Assembly (NCBI GenBank): GCA_021287165.1
Contig: JAJTAY010000023.1
Coordinates: 104,212-168,211, forward strand
Length of the DNA stretch: 64,000 nucleotides
Direction of reading: 5' to 3'
Origin: Bacteroidia bacterium
GTDB taxonomy: Bacteria; Bacteroidota; Bacteroidia; Bacteroidales; F082
The notes beneath the pieces were generated by a model, which did no database searches, had not been told where the DNA came from, and saw only the letters and a list, made by a program, of their open reading frames with translations. Position 1 is the stretch's first letter; every line of letters begins with the position of its first letter. The position numbers and the translations under genes were made by a program. This document shows positions 34,455 through 45,800 of the stretch, one piece after another.

Positions 34455-37400
34455 ATGAAATCCGCTGCTGCCAACTACTTCATTTTGAGTCTTTTTATTG
34501 CCCTGTTGCTCTGCATGTCAGGCGCCGCGGCAGTTTATGCATCCTCGCAACAGGGCGGCAGGCAGTTTACCAGATTTTTTTCGGAGAATGCGCGCATTGA
34601 AAGAGGTTTGAGCCAAAATACGGTTTATGTTGTTTTTCAGGACAGCCACGGATTGCTTTGGCTGGGCACATGGGATGGTTTGAACCGATTTGACGGTTAT
34701 GAGTTCAGGCACTACAACCGTGAGACGGGCCTAAGCAACGAGACAATCCGCAGCCTTGCCCAAACAGGCGATTTGCTTTGGGTAGGCACCGAAGAAGGAC
34801 TTAATGCCCTGAACCTCCGTAATGGAAGCATAACATCTTTTTATGCCAAATCGGACGACAGTGCAAGCCTTACCAACAGTTGGATCAATCATTTGCTTGT
34901 TGACAGACGCGGCCGGCTGTGGGTCTCCACTGCCAGCGGGCTAAACCTGATCGATCCTTCGACAGGAGTCATAAAGCAATATTTTGGAGGCGACTATGGC
35001 AATCCTATCAGAAGTAATTATTTCAATTTTTTACTCGAAGGCACCGACGGCATGTTTTGGGCCGCTACACGCAACGGACTGGTTCAGTTCGACGGCCAAA
35101 GCCCGCAAATCAGGCGATACCTGCATAACCCCGCCACACAGGAAACCCTTCCGCACGATCAGGTGAATGCCCTTGCTCAAACAGCAGACGGGGCCATTTG
35201 GGTGGGCACCAGAGGAGGCTTATCACGACTCGACCCGCTTAGCGGACGTTTTGGCCTGCCGGAAGCTATCCTTCGTCAGGAACCGACATTTGCAAAGCTT
35301 GAAATCAACCGGCTATACACCGAGCAGGATAGTCTGCTCTGGATCGGGACGCAGGTGTCGGGTCTGTTTAAGTACAACTTTGTTACGCAAATACTGACTC
35401 ATTACAATCACAGCCTGGAAAATACCAACAGCCTGAGCGACAACAGGGTGTATGACATCATTCGCGACAATCGAGGCAATTTGTGGGTAGGAACTTTCAA
35501 CGGATTGAACCGCCTTAGCACTGTTTTGCCTCTGTTTCGCACTTTTCGCAACAATCCGCTCGATGCCAACAGCCTCATCAACAATTCTGTCTGGGCTTTT
35601 GAAGAAGATGCCGATGGGCGCATTTGGATCGGAACGGAAGAGGGTATCAGTCTTTTCGACCGCAAAACGCTCTCGTTTAAACATCTCAGGTCAAATCCTC
35701 ATCAAAAAAATGCGCTGCCTTCCAGTCACATACGCGAAATTTACCGCGACCGTCAAAACCGGATGTGGATAGGAACACGCTACAATGGTCTGAGCATGTA
35801 CGACCCTAAAAACGGAGCTGTTGTGCACTACCGCAATATACCGGGCGACACCAGCAGCCTGCCCGATAATCAGGTAGTAAGCCTTATAGAAGATCAGTAT
35901 GGACAAATTTGGGTTGGAACCCCTTTTGGACTGGGGAAGCTTGATACCGGAACAGGAAAAATCCGCAACTACCGGTCAGACCCTTCCAAACCCAATGCAT
36001 TACCTGACCGAAGAGTGCTCGACATTTTTTTGGATGCCAAAAACAGGATATGGCTTGCCACCGGAAACGGGCTTGCGCTTTATCGCCCTCAAACGGACGA
36101 CTTCCAAACATTCAGATCTGTCGATAATTACGGTGGAAACCGACTTTTTTCGATACGACCGGATGCTTCGGGTCGGCTTTGGCTGGGAACAAGAGGCGGG
36201 GGCATCATGATGTTCGATCCTGAGCAGGAAACTTTTACAACCTACACCGAGCGCGAAGGCTTATCCAACAATGTTGCTTATATGGCTCTGAGCGATAAGT
36301 CGGGCAACGTATGGATATCAACGAACTGGGGATTGACGCGGCTCGACACCAAAACCGGTGTTTTCACTGCCTTTGAAGTCAGCGACGGCCTGCAAAGCAA
36401 TGAATTCAACTTCAATGCCGGCCTGCTGTCGGGCGATGGCCAGCTGTTTTTTGGTGGCATGAACGGGTTCACCATGTTTTACCCGGAAGACATTGTTCAG
36501 AATACCAGTCCGGCACGCATCATCGTAACCACCTTTAAATTGCTCAACCAGCTTCAGTTCAGACAGTTGTGCAATGGCGATACCTTACGGTTGCGGCATG
36601 ACGAGAATTTCTTTGGCTTTGAGTTTGCGGCGCTCGATTATGCCAATAGCAATAAAATCAAATACCGTTTCAAGCTTGAAAACCACAACGACAACTGGGT
36701 TGAGCGGCCCTCGGGTCAGCGCTACGCCGAATTTGCCAGAGTAAGTCCAGGCATCTATCGATTCACAGTTCAATCGACCAATGCCGAGGGTGTGTGGACC
36801 GACAATACCATCACCATCCACATCATCGTTTACCCGCCCTGGTATCAGACCTGGTGGTTCAGGGCTTTGCTGATAATGGCGGGTATCATGTTGTTCTATC
36901 TTTTCCTGTTCCTGAGGCTCAGGTCGGTCAGGCGCAAACATCAGGATGAGAAACGTTATCTCGAATATCAGAAAAAAACTAACGAGCTGGAACAGAAGGC
37001 ATTGCAGCTTCAGATGAACCCCCATTTCCTTTTCAACAGCCTCAACAGCATCCAGAGCTTTGTGTTGAAAAACGATATTGACAACGCCATTCGATACCTG
37101 TCCAAATTTTCGCAACTTATGCGCCGAACGCTCAACCACAGCAAGGAAAGCTCCATTCCTCTGCAGGACGAGCTGGAGGCCATCAGGCTTTACCTTGAGA
37201 TTGAGCAGCTCAGGTTCGAGAATAAATTTGAATACTACATAACACTCGATCCTGCAATTGACGAGCAGTTTGTCGAAATACCGCCAATGATTCTTCAGCC
37301 TATTGTTGAGAACGCCATTCATCATGGTCTCATGCACCGCGAATCGGGCGGAAAGCTGCTCATCAGCCTTAAAGCAGAAGAGCAATCGATTCGCATTGTA

Positions 37401-37616
37401 ATTGAAGACAACGGCATTGGGCGTGCACATTCGGCCGAGTTGCGTAGGCAGTCGGGAATAAAGCGCGAGTCGTTGGGAATGGCCATCACTTCGGAGCGTT
37501 TCGAAATGCTCAGCCAGTATTCAGGCCAGGGTTATACGCTTGAGGTTGAAGACCTTTTTGATGATCAAGGCAAGGCGCAAGGCACCAGAGTGACCATATT
37601 GATTAACGAAGTTTAG
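34455..37616 (+). CDS. Reg_prop/Y_Y_Y sensor histidine kinase (LytS-type kinase core)
   Basis: A 1053-residue membrane sensor. After a signal or anchor segment (about 8-30) there are many Reg_prop repeats of the LWVGT..GLNRLD type (about 45-690), forming two beta-propellers outside the inner membrane. A Y_Y_Y domain (about 715-795) precedes a transmembrane helix (about 800-822), a short coiled coil and a His_kinase domain with QLQMNPHFLFNSLNS (His at about 857) and an ATPase domain with QPIVENAIHHG and EDNGIGR. Such kinases often sense carbohydrates or surface conditions and signal to a LytTR regulator, which is the next gene. The start ATG at 34455 is preferred to a TTG 45 bases upstream. 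Confidence 0.93.
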   Translation: MKSAAANYFILSLFIALLLCMSGAAAVYASSQQGGRQFTRFFSENARIERGLSQNTVYVVFQDSHGLLWLGTWDGLNRFDGYEFRHYNRETGLSNETIRSLAQTGDLLWVGTEEGLNALNLRNGSITSFYAKSDDSASLTNSWINHLLVDRRGRLWVSTASGLNLIDPSTGVIKQYFGGDYGNPIRSNYFNFLLEGTDGMFWAATRNGLVQFDGQSPQIRRYLHNPATQETLPHDQVNALAQTADGAIWVGTRGGLSRLDPLSGRFGLPEAILRQEPTFAKLEINRLYTEQDSLLWIGTQVSGLFKYNFVTQILTHYNHSLENTNSLSDNRVYDIIRDNRGNLWVGTFNGLNRLSTVLPLFRTFRNNPLDANSLINNSVWAFEEDADGRIWIGTEEGISLFDRKTLSFKHLRSNPHQKNALPSSHIREIYRDRQNRMWIGTRYNGLSMYDPKNGAVVHYRNIPGDTSSLPDNQVVSLIEDQYGQIWVGTPFGLGKLDTGTGKIRNYRSDPSKPNALPDRRVLDIFLDAKNRIWLATGNGLALYRPQTDDFQTFRSVDNYGGNRLFSIRPDASGRLWLGTRGGGIMMFDPEQETFTTYTEREGLSNNVAYMALSDKSGNVWISTNWGLTRLDTKTGVFTAFEVSDGLQSNEFNFNAGLLSGDGQLFFGGMNGFTMFYPEDIVQNTSPARIIVTTFKLLNQLQFRQLCNGDTLRLRHDENFFGFEFAALDYANSNKIKYRFKLENHNDNWVERPSGQRYAEFARVSPGIYRFTVQSTNAEGVWTDNTITIHIIVYPPWYQTWWFRALLIMAGIMLFYLFLFLRLRSVRRKHQDEKRYLEYQKKTNELEQKALQLQMNPHFLFNSLNSIQSFVLKNDIDNAIRYLSKFSQLMRRTLNHSKESSIPLQDELEAIRLYLEIEQLRFENKFEYYITLDPAIDEQFVEIPPMILQPIVENAIHHGLMHRESGGKLLISLKAEEQSIRIVIEDNGIGRAHSAELRRQSGIKRESLGMAITSERFEMLSQYSGQGYTLEVEDLFDDQGKAQGTRVTILINEV

Positions 37617-37668
37617 TAAACGATAGAACTGAGATAAAGCCATATGCCCTTTCAGTTTGTGGTTTCAT

Positions 37669-37676
37669 TAGCTTTG
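37669..37676 (+). promoter_or_regulatory. Possible -7 box upstream of the LytTR regulator
   Basis: TAGCTTTG matches TAnnTTTG exactly, 25 bp before the start codon at 37702, in the 85-bp gap after the kinase gene. No -33 TTG at the normal distance, so readthrough from the kinase is also possible. Confidence 0.35.
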
Positions 37677-37701
37677 CAAAGAATTGAAATAGTCAAAACC
37701 G

Positions 37702-38451
37702 ATGATAAGAGCAATTATCGTTGAAGATGAGGCACGTTCGCGCGAAACGCTGAAAAGTCTGCTTGCCCGGTTTTGTCCGGATGTGATGGTGGTAGCCGAG
37801 GCCGCCGGGGTGCAGCAGGGACGCGAAGCCATTGCCAAAAACGAGCCCGATTTGGTTTTTCTGGATATCGAAATGCCCGACGGCAGTGGTTTTCGCCTGC
37901 TCGACAGCCAGACCAAAGCGCCTTTTGATGTGGTTTTCACAACCGCTTTCGACCAGTTTGCCATAAAAGCGATCCGATACGCGGCCCTCGACTACCTGCT
38001 CAAGCCCATTGTGCCCGACGAACTGCAGGCTGCCGTGGAAAAGGTTCGTCAGAACAAAGAGCGCAAGCACAATATGCGCAAATTTGAAGTGCTCATGAAC
38101 AACCTCGACACGCCCCTTGTGGAGCCCAAGAAGATTGTTTTATCGACAATTGAAAAGTTACATGTTGTTGAGGTTGACCGCATTCTGCGTTGCGAATCCG
38201 ATAATTACTATACCCACTTTTATTTCACTGACGGCAAGCATCTGCTTATCAGCAAAACCTTGAAAGACGTAGAAGCTTTGCTTGAAGGGGCAAATTTTGT
38301 CAGGCCGCATAAGTCGCATCTGGTTAACACGCGCTTTATTCAAAATTTCAGTCGCGACGACGGCGGTTATCTTACCCTGTCAAACGGTGAAAAAATACCG
38401 GTGTCGCGCCGCAAAAAGGAGAAAATCCTCGAACTGTTGCACCGATTGTAG
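37702..38451 (+). CDS. LytR/AlgR-type response regulator (LytTR DNA-binding domain)
   Basis: A 249-residue regulator. The receiver domain (1-120) has acidic residues VEDE near the N terminus, phospho-acceptor Asp55 in LVFLDIEMPDG, and Lys in YLLKPI. The LytTR domain fills about 145-249 (LHVVEVDRILRCESDNYYTHF, FVRPHKSHLVNTRFI). It is the obvious partner of the Reg_prop kinase just upstream. Its targets may include the outer-membrane block that begins 0.7 kb downstream, but no LytTR box was identified. Confidence 0.94.
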   Translation: MIRAIIVEDEARSRETLKSLLARFCPDVMVVAEAAGVQQGREAIAKNEPDLVFLDIEMPDGSGFRLLDSQTKAPFDVVFTTAFDQFAIKAIRYAALDYLLKPIVPDELQAAVEKVRQNKERKHNMRKFEVLMNNLDTPLVEPKKIVLSTIEKLHVVEVDRILRCESDNYYTHFYFTDGKHLLISKTLKDVEALLEGANFVRPHKSHLVNTRFIQNFSRDDGGYLTLSNGEKIPVSRRKKEKILELLHRL

Positions 38452-38547
38452 CACACTGTCGTTTTTTCGTGCATTTTATCTGGATTCTTTGCCGAATCTT
38501 GCTACTTTAGCCAACTGAGCTTAATCAACAAAATTTTTCCAATTCAT

Positions 38548-39009
38548 ATGGAAGATCTGATATATGTCCTTCTTGCATTGTTGTGGATTGTATTTTCAGT
38601 CGTAAAGGCAAGGCAAAAACCAACAGCAAAGCCAAATGCCGAGAGCCAGCCCCGACCAAAGACGTCATGGGAGCAAATGCTTGAAGAATTACTTCCACCA
38701 GAAGCTGAAGAGGAGGAATATTCAACTGATGCGCCAGCATACGAAGCCCCTGCGCCTGCTGAAGTTGCAGGCTCCGGACAGTATGTATCCCCTTACGAAG
38801 CATACAATACTTTCGATTTTCAGGCGGAAAACACTATACCGGAGATCATTTCTTTGGAAGATACAGACGGCGTTTCGCCAGTATTTGCCGAAGCCGGGAT
38901 GAAAGGAGATCTTACTCAGGATCAGGGCTATCATTATGATCCCAAACTCCTGGCAGAGCTTCGCAGGGCAATTGTTTACAACGCAATTCTGGAGCGGCCT
39001 GCCTGGTAA
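38548..39009 (+). CDS. Small membrane-anchored acidic protein of unknown function
   Basis: A 153-residue protein with one N-terminal helix (YVLLALLWIVFSVV, about 6-19), then a basic patch and a long acidic, Pro/Ala-rich linker (PPEAEEEEYSTDAPAYEAPAP). The C terminus LRRAIVYNAILERPAW recalls a tail I associate with small Bacteroidota membrane proteins of unknown function. Most of it is likely disordered. It is a single gene between the LytTR regulator and the TonB receptor. Confidence 0.7.
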   Translation: MEDLIYVLLALLWIVFSVVKARQKPTAKPNAESQPRPKTSWEQMLEELLPPEAEEEEYSTDAPAYEAPAPAEVAGSGQYVSPYEAYNTFDFQAENTIPEIISLEDTDGVSPVFAEAGMKGDLTQDQGYHYDPKLLAELRRAIVYNAILERPAW

Positions 39010-39133
39010 AAAGGCCGAAAGCTTGAATTTTATTTGATAACGGCCGGCCAAGTGTTAATTAATGTGAAAATGTTTTTTATTTTTACCGACCTTAAACCAT
39101 CGAACCTCAGCGTACAACACAAAATTGCATGAT

Positions 39134-42100
39134 ATGACAAAACGTTTACTGTTTGCCTTGAGCTTTCTGTTGGCAACCAATATGTTGGCTTATGCCCAAC
39201 AGGGTAGGTTGCAAGGAAAAGTCTTCGAAAAGGGAACGCGCGAGCCGGTATCCTTTGCCAACATTGTGCTCGAAAACGGTGGAACCATTGTTGGTGGTGC
39301 CACTTCAGATTTCGACGGGAATTATGTGATCAACCCTATTCCCCCCGGCCGCTACGACCTCAAGGCCACTTTTGTGGGTTACAATCCCGTCACTGTTAAA
39401 GGCATCGTAATCACAGGTAATCAAATAACGTTCTACAACATCGAAATGGTATCTACTTCCATCGACCTTCAAACGGTGGAAGTAATTGATTACAAAGTAC
39501 CCCTCATTTCGAAGGACCAAACCACCAGCGGTGCATCGATCACAGCCGAGGAAATCAAAAAGATGCCAAACCGCTCGGCTGATGCAGTAGCAGCCACGGT
39601 AGGCGGTGTGTTCTCGGCCGACGGTGAGCGCGGCAACGTGCGTGGTGCCCGTTCGGATGCCACCGCCGTTTACATCGACGGTGTTCGTGTCATCGGCAAC
39701 AGCAACGTTCCTCAGTCATCCATCGAACAGGTTGACGTTATCCTGGGCGGTACACCTGCACAATATGGCGACGCCACAGGGGGTATCATCAATATCACCA
39801 CCCGTGGTCCGTCACGTAAGTTTGGCGCCGGACTGGAACTCGAAACCTCCGAGCTGCTCGATCCCTACGGCCATAACAGGTTGGGATTCAACATTCAGGG
39901 ACCGCTAATCAAAAGCAAAAGCAAGAACACTTCGCTGCTTGGCTTTTTCATTGCTGGCGATATCAACTATGAGCGCGATGGTCAGATTTCCTCAACGGGA
40001 TACTGGAGAGCCACCGACGAAACCCTCAACTTCCTGAAGGAAAATCCGCTACGACCTACCGGTACGGGAACAGGAACTTTCCTTAACGGCGAATTTGTGC
40101 GCCTATCCGATATGGAAAAAACCCGTCGTTCGCTCAACACCCAGAATTACAATATCAACCTTTCGGGTAATATTAATATCCGTACTACCGAAACAGTGAA
40201 CCTTACTTTTGGCGGAACGTTCAACCGTGCTCATGGTAATGCTTTCGACTATTCTGCCTCATTTTTTAACTGGGATAAAAACACCGAATACAACAACCAG
40301 ACATGGCGCGTATTCGGACGCTTCACTCAACGTTTCCCCACGGCAAGTGACAGCCGCTCATTGGTTAAAAACCTTTACTACTCCATTCAGGCCGACTATA
40401 CTCGCCAGAATAACTCATCGGGCGATCCTTATCACTACGACAATTTATTCGATTACGGTTACCTCGGAAAATTCTCCATCTACAAGCGCAACACTTTTGA
40501 AATCGGCAGCGACTCCGTCAATGGACAGTGGTACCGCAACGTTTGGGTGCTCAACAGCTGGGATTTCGACACCCTTGTTGAGTGGACTCCATTCAACGTC
40601 AATCCGCTCGTTGCACAATTTACGAGTACTTACTACAACACCTACGCAGGTCAGGCTGCCGGCCACTACCGCAACCTCGACCAGATTCAGCTGGGCGGTG
40701 GTCTGATTAACGGTCAGAATCCCGACGCTTTCTACGGGCTGTATGATGCCCCCGGACGTAATCAGGGAGGATATAGCAAGGTTGACAACGAGCAATTCAG
40801 TATTAATGTGGCCGGCTCAATGGATATTGGAAACCATGAAATCAAACTCGGCTTCCAGTACGAACAACGCACCAACAGAAGTATCGGCTATGCACCGACA
40901 GGCCTGTGGAACCTCATGCGCGGCCTCACCAACTTCCACATTCGTGAGCTCGACAAGCAAAATCCGGTCACTATCGGATGGGATGGTATTGTAGACACCA
41001 TAATTTACTACCGTCGCTACGATGCCAACTCTCAGCGCGTGTTCGACCGCAATCTGCGTCAGCGCCTGGGGCTCCCGGTTGACGGCCTCGACTTTATTGT
41101 GATCGATTCGTACGACTACAACAACAATACCATCGAGTACTACGACAAGCTGGGTATTCGCAGAACCATTCAGGCACCAGGAAACATGTTTGATATCAGC
41201 ATGTTTAGCGCCGACGAAATCCTGAACAACGGTAACTTCTATGCCAGCTACTTTGGTTTCGACTATATGGGCAACAAACTGAAAACACGCCCCAGCTTTG
41301 ATGAGTTTTTCACTGCACGAGATGAGAATGGTGTGTTCACAAGACCTATAGGAGCTTTCCAGCCTATTTATATGGCCGGATATCTGCAGGACAAGTTTGC
41401 TTTCCGTGACCTTATATTTAATATTGGTGTACGTGTTGACAGGTTTGATGCCAATCAGAAAGTGCCAAAAGACCCCTATCTCCTTTATAACGCCAAGACA
41501 GCTTCCGAAGTTACCGAGATCAAAGGAGCTCCTGTAGTTCACCCTGCCGGTATCGGGGGCAACTATACCGTATACGTTGACAAAAAGGGCGACCCCAACC
41601 GTATTGTTGGTTACCGTTTCGAAAATACCTGGTTCAACGATCAGGGTGCTGTTATTCAAGACCCCAGTCAGCTCGATGTAGGTTCGGGTATCACCCCATT
41701 CCTTACCGACTGGTCGCAGCAGGGCATCAACCCCAGCGCTTTCAAGGATTATGACCCGCAACTCAGCGTAATGCCACGTATCTCATTCTCATTCCCCATC
41801 TCCGACGAGGCGCTCTTCTTTGCACACTACGACGTGCTCACCCAGCGACCCACAAGTAACCTTTTCTCAAACCCGGCTATCTTCTATTACTTTGAGAATA
41901 TTGGTTCAACGATCAATAATCCATCGCTCAAGCCATCGCAAACCATTGACTACGAGCTTGGGTTTACGCAAAAACTCACCAACTCCTCATCCATTACCTT
42001 CACCAGCTTCTATAGGGAAATGCGCAATATGATCCAGATTTTCAGGTTCAATGGCGCTTATCCCAAAGCCTATACTTCGTTCAACAATCTTGACTTTGGT

Positions 42101-42841
42101 ACAGTAAAAGGTCTTACTGTAGAGTATGACCTCCGCCGCACCAACAATGCGCGTATCCGTGCCGGTTATACACTCCAGTTCGCAAACGCAACCGGAGCCT
42201 CCACCACAACGGCTGCATCGCTCGTAGCTGCCGGTCTGCCTAACCTGCGTTCGACCATCCCCATGCCTTGGGACCGCAGGCATCAGTTCAACCTTCTGCT
42301 CGATTACCGCTATGGTTCGGGCCGCGAATACAACGGACCTCGCATCAGCCGCGAATCCAAAGACAAGAAGCCAATTAATCTGCTAGAAGATGCCGGCTTT
42401 ACGCTGACGGTTCTGGGCGGCTCAGGAACACCTTACACAGCCTCGCGTAACGTAAATTCGCCGCTTTCAGCCATTTCGAACCTCCTGAGAGGCACTTACT
42501 TCGGATCGCGGCTACCGTGGCAGTTCAGGCTCGATCTGAGGGTTGACAAAGATTTCAACCTGAAGATGAATCAAAAGGACGGCGAACAGCTGAAGCAAGC
42601 CTATCTGAATGTATATCTTCAGGTGCTCAACCTGCTCGATACACGCAACGTGCTTCGCGTATATCCGGCCACTGGTAATCCCGACGACGACGGATATCTG
42701 TCGGCACCGGAATGGCAGCGCCAGATCAACAATCAAACCGATCCCATTGCCTTTAGGGAACTATACTCCGTTTACGTTAACGCCCCCTTCAACTACAGCA
42801 GTCCCCGACAGATACGTTTGGGCGTAATGTTCAACTTCTAA
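39134..42841 (+). CDS. TonB-dependent receptor with carboxypeptidase-like N-terminal domain
   Basis: A 1235-residue outer-membrane protein: signal peptide (MTKRLLFALSFLLATNMLAYA), a CarboxypepD_reg-like domain (about 24-110: GRLQGKVFEKGTREPVSFANI), a plug domain (about 135-230, with VDVILGGTPAQYGDATGGIIN) and a large beta-barrel ending in LGVMFNF with a terminal Phe. No SusD partner follows, so it is not a classical polysaccharide-utilisation SusCD pair. Instead a T9SS cargo gene starts 19 bp downstream and a PorV/PorQ-family gene follows that. Substrate unknown. The ATG at 39134 is chosen over a TTG 9 bases earlier. Confidence 0.92.
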   Translation: MTKRLLFALSFLLATNMLAYAQQGRLQGKVFEKGTREPVSFANIVLENGGTIVGGATSDFDGNYVINPIPPGRYDLKATFVGYNPVTVKGIVITGNQITFYNIEMVSTSIDLQTVEVIDYKVPLISKDQTTSGASITAEEIKKMPNRSADAVAATVGGVFSADGERGNVRGARSDATAVYIDGVRVIGNSNVPQSSIEQVDVILGGTPAQYGDATGGIINITTRGPSRKFGAGLELETSELLDPYGHNRLGFNIQGPLIKSKSKNTSLLGFFIAGDINYERDGQISSTGYWRATDETLNFLKENPLRPTGTGTGTFLNGEFVRLSDMEKTRRSLNTQNYNINLSGNINIRTTETVNLTFGGTFNRAHGNAFDYSASFFNWDKNTEYNNQTWRVFGRFTQRFPTASDSRSLVKNLYYSIQADYTRQNNSSGDPYHYDNLFDYGYLGKFSIYKRNTFEIGSDSVNGQWYRNVWVLNSWDFDTLVEWTPFNVNPLVAQFTSTYYNTYAGQAAGHYRNLDQIQLGGGLINGQNPDAFYGLYDAPGRNQGGYSKVDNEQFSINVAGSMDIGNHEIKLGFQYEQRTNRSIGYAPTGLWNLMRGLTNFHIRELDKQNPVTIGWDGIVDTIIYYRRYDANSQRVFDRNLRQRLGLPVDGLDFIVIDSYDYNNNTIEYYDKLGIRRTIQAPGNMFDISMFSADEILNNGNFYASYFGFDYMGNKLKTRPSFDEFFTARDENGVFTRPIGAFQPIYMAGYLQDKFAFRDLIFNIGVRVDRFDANQKVPKDPYLLYNAKTASEVTEIKGAPVVHPAGIGGNYTVYVDKKGDPNRIVGYRFENTWFNDQGAVIQDPSQLDVGSGITPFLTDWSQQGINPSAFKDYDPQLSVMPRISFSFPISDEALFFAHYDVLTQRPTSNLFSNPAIFYYFENIGSTINNPSLKPSQTIDYELGFTQKLTNSSSITFTSFYREMRNMIQIFRFNGAYPKAYTSFNNLDFGTVKGLTVEYDLRRTNNARIRAGYTLQFANATGASTTTAASLVAAGLPNLRSTIPMPWDRRHQFNLLLDYRYGSGREYNGPRISRESKDKKPINLLEDAGFTLTVLGGSGTPYTASRNVNSPLSAISNLLRGTYFGSRLPWQFRLDLRVDKDFNLKMNQKDGEQLKQAYLNVYLQVLNLLDTRNVLRVYPATGNPDDDGYLSAPEWQRQINNQTDPIAFRELYSVYVNAPFNYSSPRQIRLGVMFNF

Positions 42842-42860
42842 GCTACCTGTTGATTGAAAA

Positions 42861-45800
42861 ATGCTAACCATGAATAATAAGATGTTTCAAATGAAGAATA
42901 TCTACCCGGCACTACTCGCAGCATTTCTGCTATTTTTGTTCCCTACGCGGCCCGAGGCCAGGGAACTGCAGGATCCGGGCGGCCTGAAATCGACCTACGC
43001 CCTAAAGCAAACCACATCGGGATGTGCACCTTCTGCCGCTTTCGAATGGCTCGATATCAATAATATCAGGGCCCGCATTAATGCCGGCGGCGACATGTGG
43101 TGGGATTTGCCCGGCGGAACGGGATCGAAGTATTTCATACCTAAAAACGGCTCGGCAACTTCGATGTTTAGCGGTTCGCTGTGGATTGGTGGACTCGACA
43201 TCAACAACCAGCTCAAACTTGCTGCCCTGCGTTATCGTCAGGTGGGCAACGACTACTGGACGGGCCCGCTTACCATCGATGGCACGGCTGCAACCGACGT
43301 AGCCACCTGCGCCCAGTATGACAAACAGTGGAAAATAACCCGTGCCATGGTCGACGAATTCCTTTCGCATACCGACCCGGCTACAGGTGCTTTCATACCA
43401 AGCGACGACTACACCATTCCCAAAGAAATCCTGGAATGGCCGGCACACGGTGATGTGTCGAAAAAACAGAGCTATTATCTCGCGCCATTCTACGACGTAG
43501 ATGGCGATGGCGAATACAACCCTCTGGCAGGTGATTATCCGTATTATGATATCGATAACAGCCTCTGTAAGACGAGAACACCCACAATGGACGAATCCAT
43601 CGAAGGGGTGATTTGGGGCTCCATCCTTGCCGACCAGGTTATCAAGGGCGACCAAACCATTTGGTGGGTGTTCAACGACAAAGGCAATTTCCACTCCGAA
43701 ACCAACGGCGCCGCCATTGGTATGGAAATCAGAGCACAGGCCTTTGCATTTGCCACCAATGACGAGATTAACAACATGACCTTCTACAGCTATGAGATCA
43801 TCAACAGATCCACTTTTGAGCTGACAAACACCTTCTTCTCGCCCTGGGTGGATACCGACCTGGGCTATGCATACGACGACTTTGTTGGTTGCGACGTGCA
43901 CCGCGGACTCGGCTACTGCTACAACGGTAAAGCTGTTGATGGTAACGGACAACCCGAAGCCTATGGCTCGCAGCCACCGGCCATTGGTGTCGACTTCTTT
44001 CAAGGACCTTACATGGACCCTCTACCTTTCGACCGTCCGAAGTATCGTTTCATTACTAATCCACAGACAGGAGATACTATTGGTCGCGAACAGCTCTGCA
44101 ACGAAAGCATCAACGGGGTAAACTTCGGCGACGGAGTTCCAGGAAACGAGCGTTTTGGTATGCGCCGCTTCGTTTACCACAACAACTGCTCTTCCGGCCC
44201 AACCTGCGACCCGCGCATTGCTCCGGAATATTACAACTTCCTTCGTGGTATCTGGAAAGACGGCACCAAGATGCTCTATGGCGGAACCGCCCATATCTCG
44301 GGTGCCGGTACTGTAGGTCCGGAAACCGATTTCATGTTCCCTGGCAACAGCGACCCATGCAACTGGTCGACAGGTGGAGCGCCGCCAAACGGTGGTTTTG
44401 GAAGTAACGGATTCTTCTGGACCGAAGAAACCGGCAACAACGGCTCGCCCAATGACCCGGGTGACCGCCGTTTCATGCAGTCTGCCGGTCCTTTTACGCT
44501 TAAGCCGGGCGCTGTTAACTACATCACCGTTGGTATTCCATGGGCACGCGCCACATCGGGTGGTGCCTGGGCCTCTGTTGAGCTTCTGCGCGTAGTCGAC
44601 GACAAATGCCAGGCATTGTTCGACAACTGTTTCAAGGTTATCGACGGTCCCAATGCTCCCGACCTCTCATTCCAGGAACTCGACCGCGAAATCATCGTTT
44701 ATATCAGCAACAGTCCATCCTCGAACAATTACCTTGAAAAATATACTGAATACGATCCCAATATCATTCAGCCCCTGCCTACCGATCCTACAAAGCGTAG
44801 CGACTCGCTCTATCGTTTCGAGGGCTACCAGATATTTCAGCTTAAAGATGCCACTGTTGGTGTCGAAAGCCTTAAAGACCCAAGCAAGGCAAGAATTGTT
44901 GCCCAGTTTGACAAAAAGAATGGCGTAGGCAAATTGGTCAACTTCTACTTCGACGAAGCTATTGGCGCCACGGTGCCTGTAGTAGAGGTAGTTGGCGGCG
45001 ACAATGGCATAAAACACACCTTCCGTCTTACACAGGATGCCTTTGCAACCGGTGATGTGCGTCTTGTCAATCACAAACAGTACTATTATATGGCATTGGC
45101 TTATGCTCACAACGAGTATATGCCATACACTGACAACCCCAACGTCCTTGGTGGCTTGTTCGGACAGAAATACCCCTATCTGGCCGGCCGTAAAAACATC
45201 AGACTCTACACTGCCATTCCTCACAAGACCATCAACGGTGTTGTGGCTCGTGCCAACTTCGGCGATAGCCCCGAGATTACCCGCGTTGCCGGCCATGGCA
45301 ATGGTGGATTGATCATCGACCTCAAGGATGAAACCGTTGCAGAAATTATGAGTAAGCCCCCGGCTTTGCCCGGCAACGTGTTTGGCGGTCCCAACTATCC
45401 AATTGCTTATCAAGCCAAGTACAAAAAGAATCGTGGACCACTCAACGTAAGGGTGATCGATCCTCTGAATGTGGTGGGCACCGATTATGAATTCTGGATG
45501 GATTCCCTGAGGACAATCAAACTGTTCCACGTGACCGGTGAACCGGATATTCAGGGCGACACCGCCAGCAAGCAAACCGCCCGCTGGTTCCTCAAAGACC
45601 TTGCAACTGGAGAGATTTTCAAGTCCGATACCAGCATTCTTGCAAACGACGAACAATTATTCCTCAGCCGAGGCATCTCTATTCAGGTAAACCAACCTTT
45701 CAAACCCGGACCTTATCGAGTTGGACAAAATAACTCCAACAGGGTGATGTTCCGTGTGTTGGCTGAGAACAACGGCTTCCTGGAATCGACGATCTCCTAT

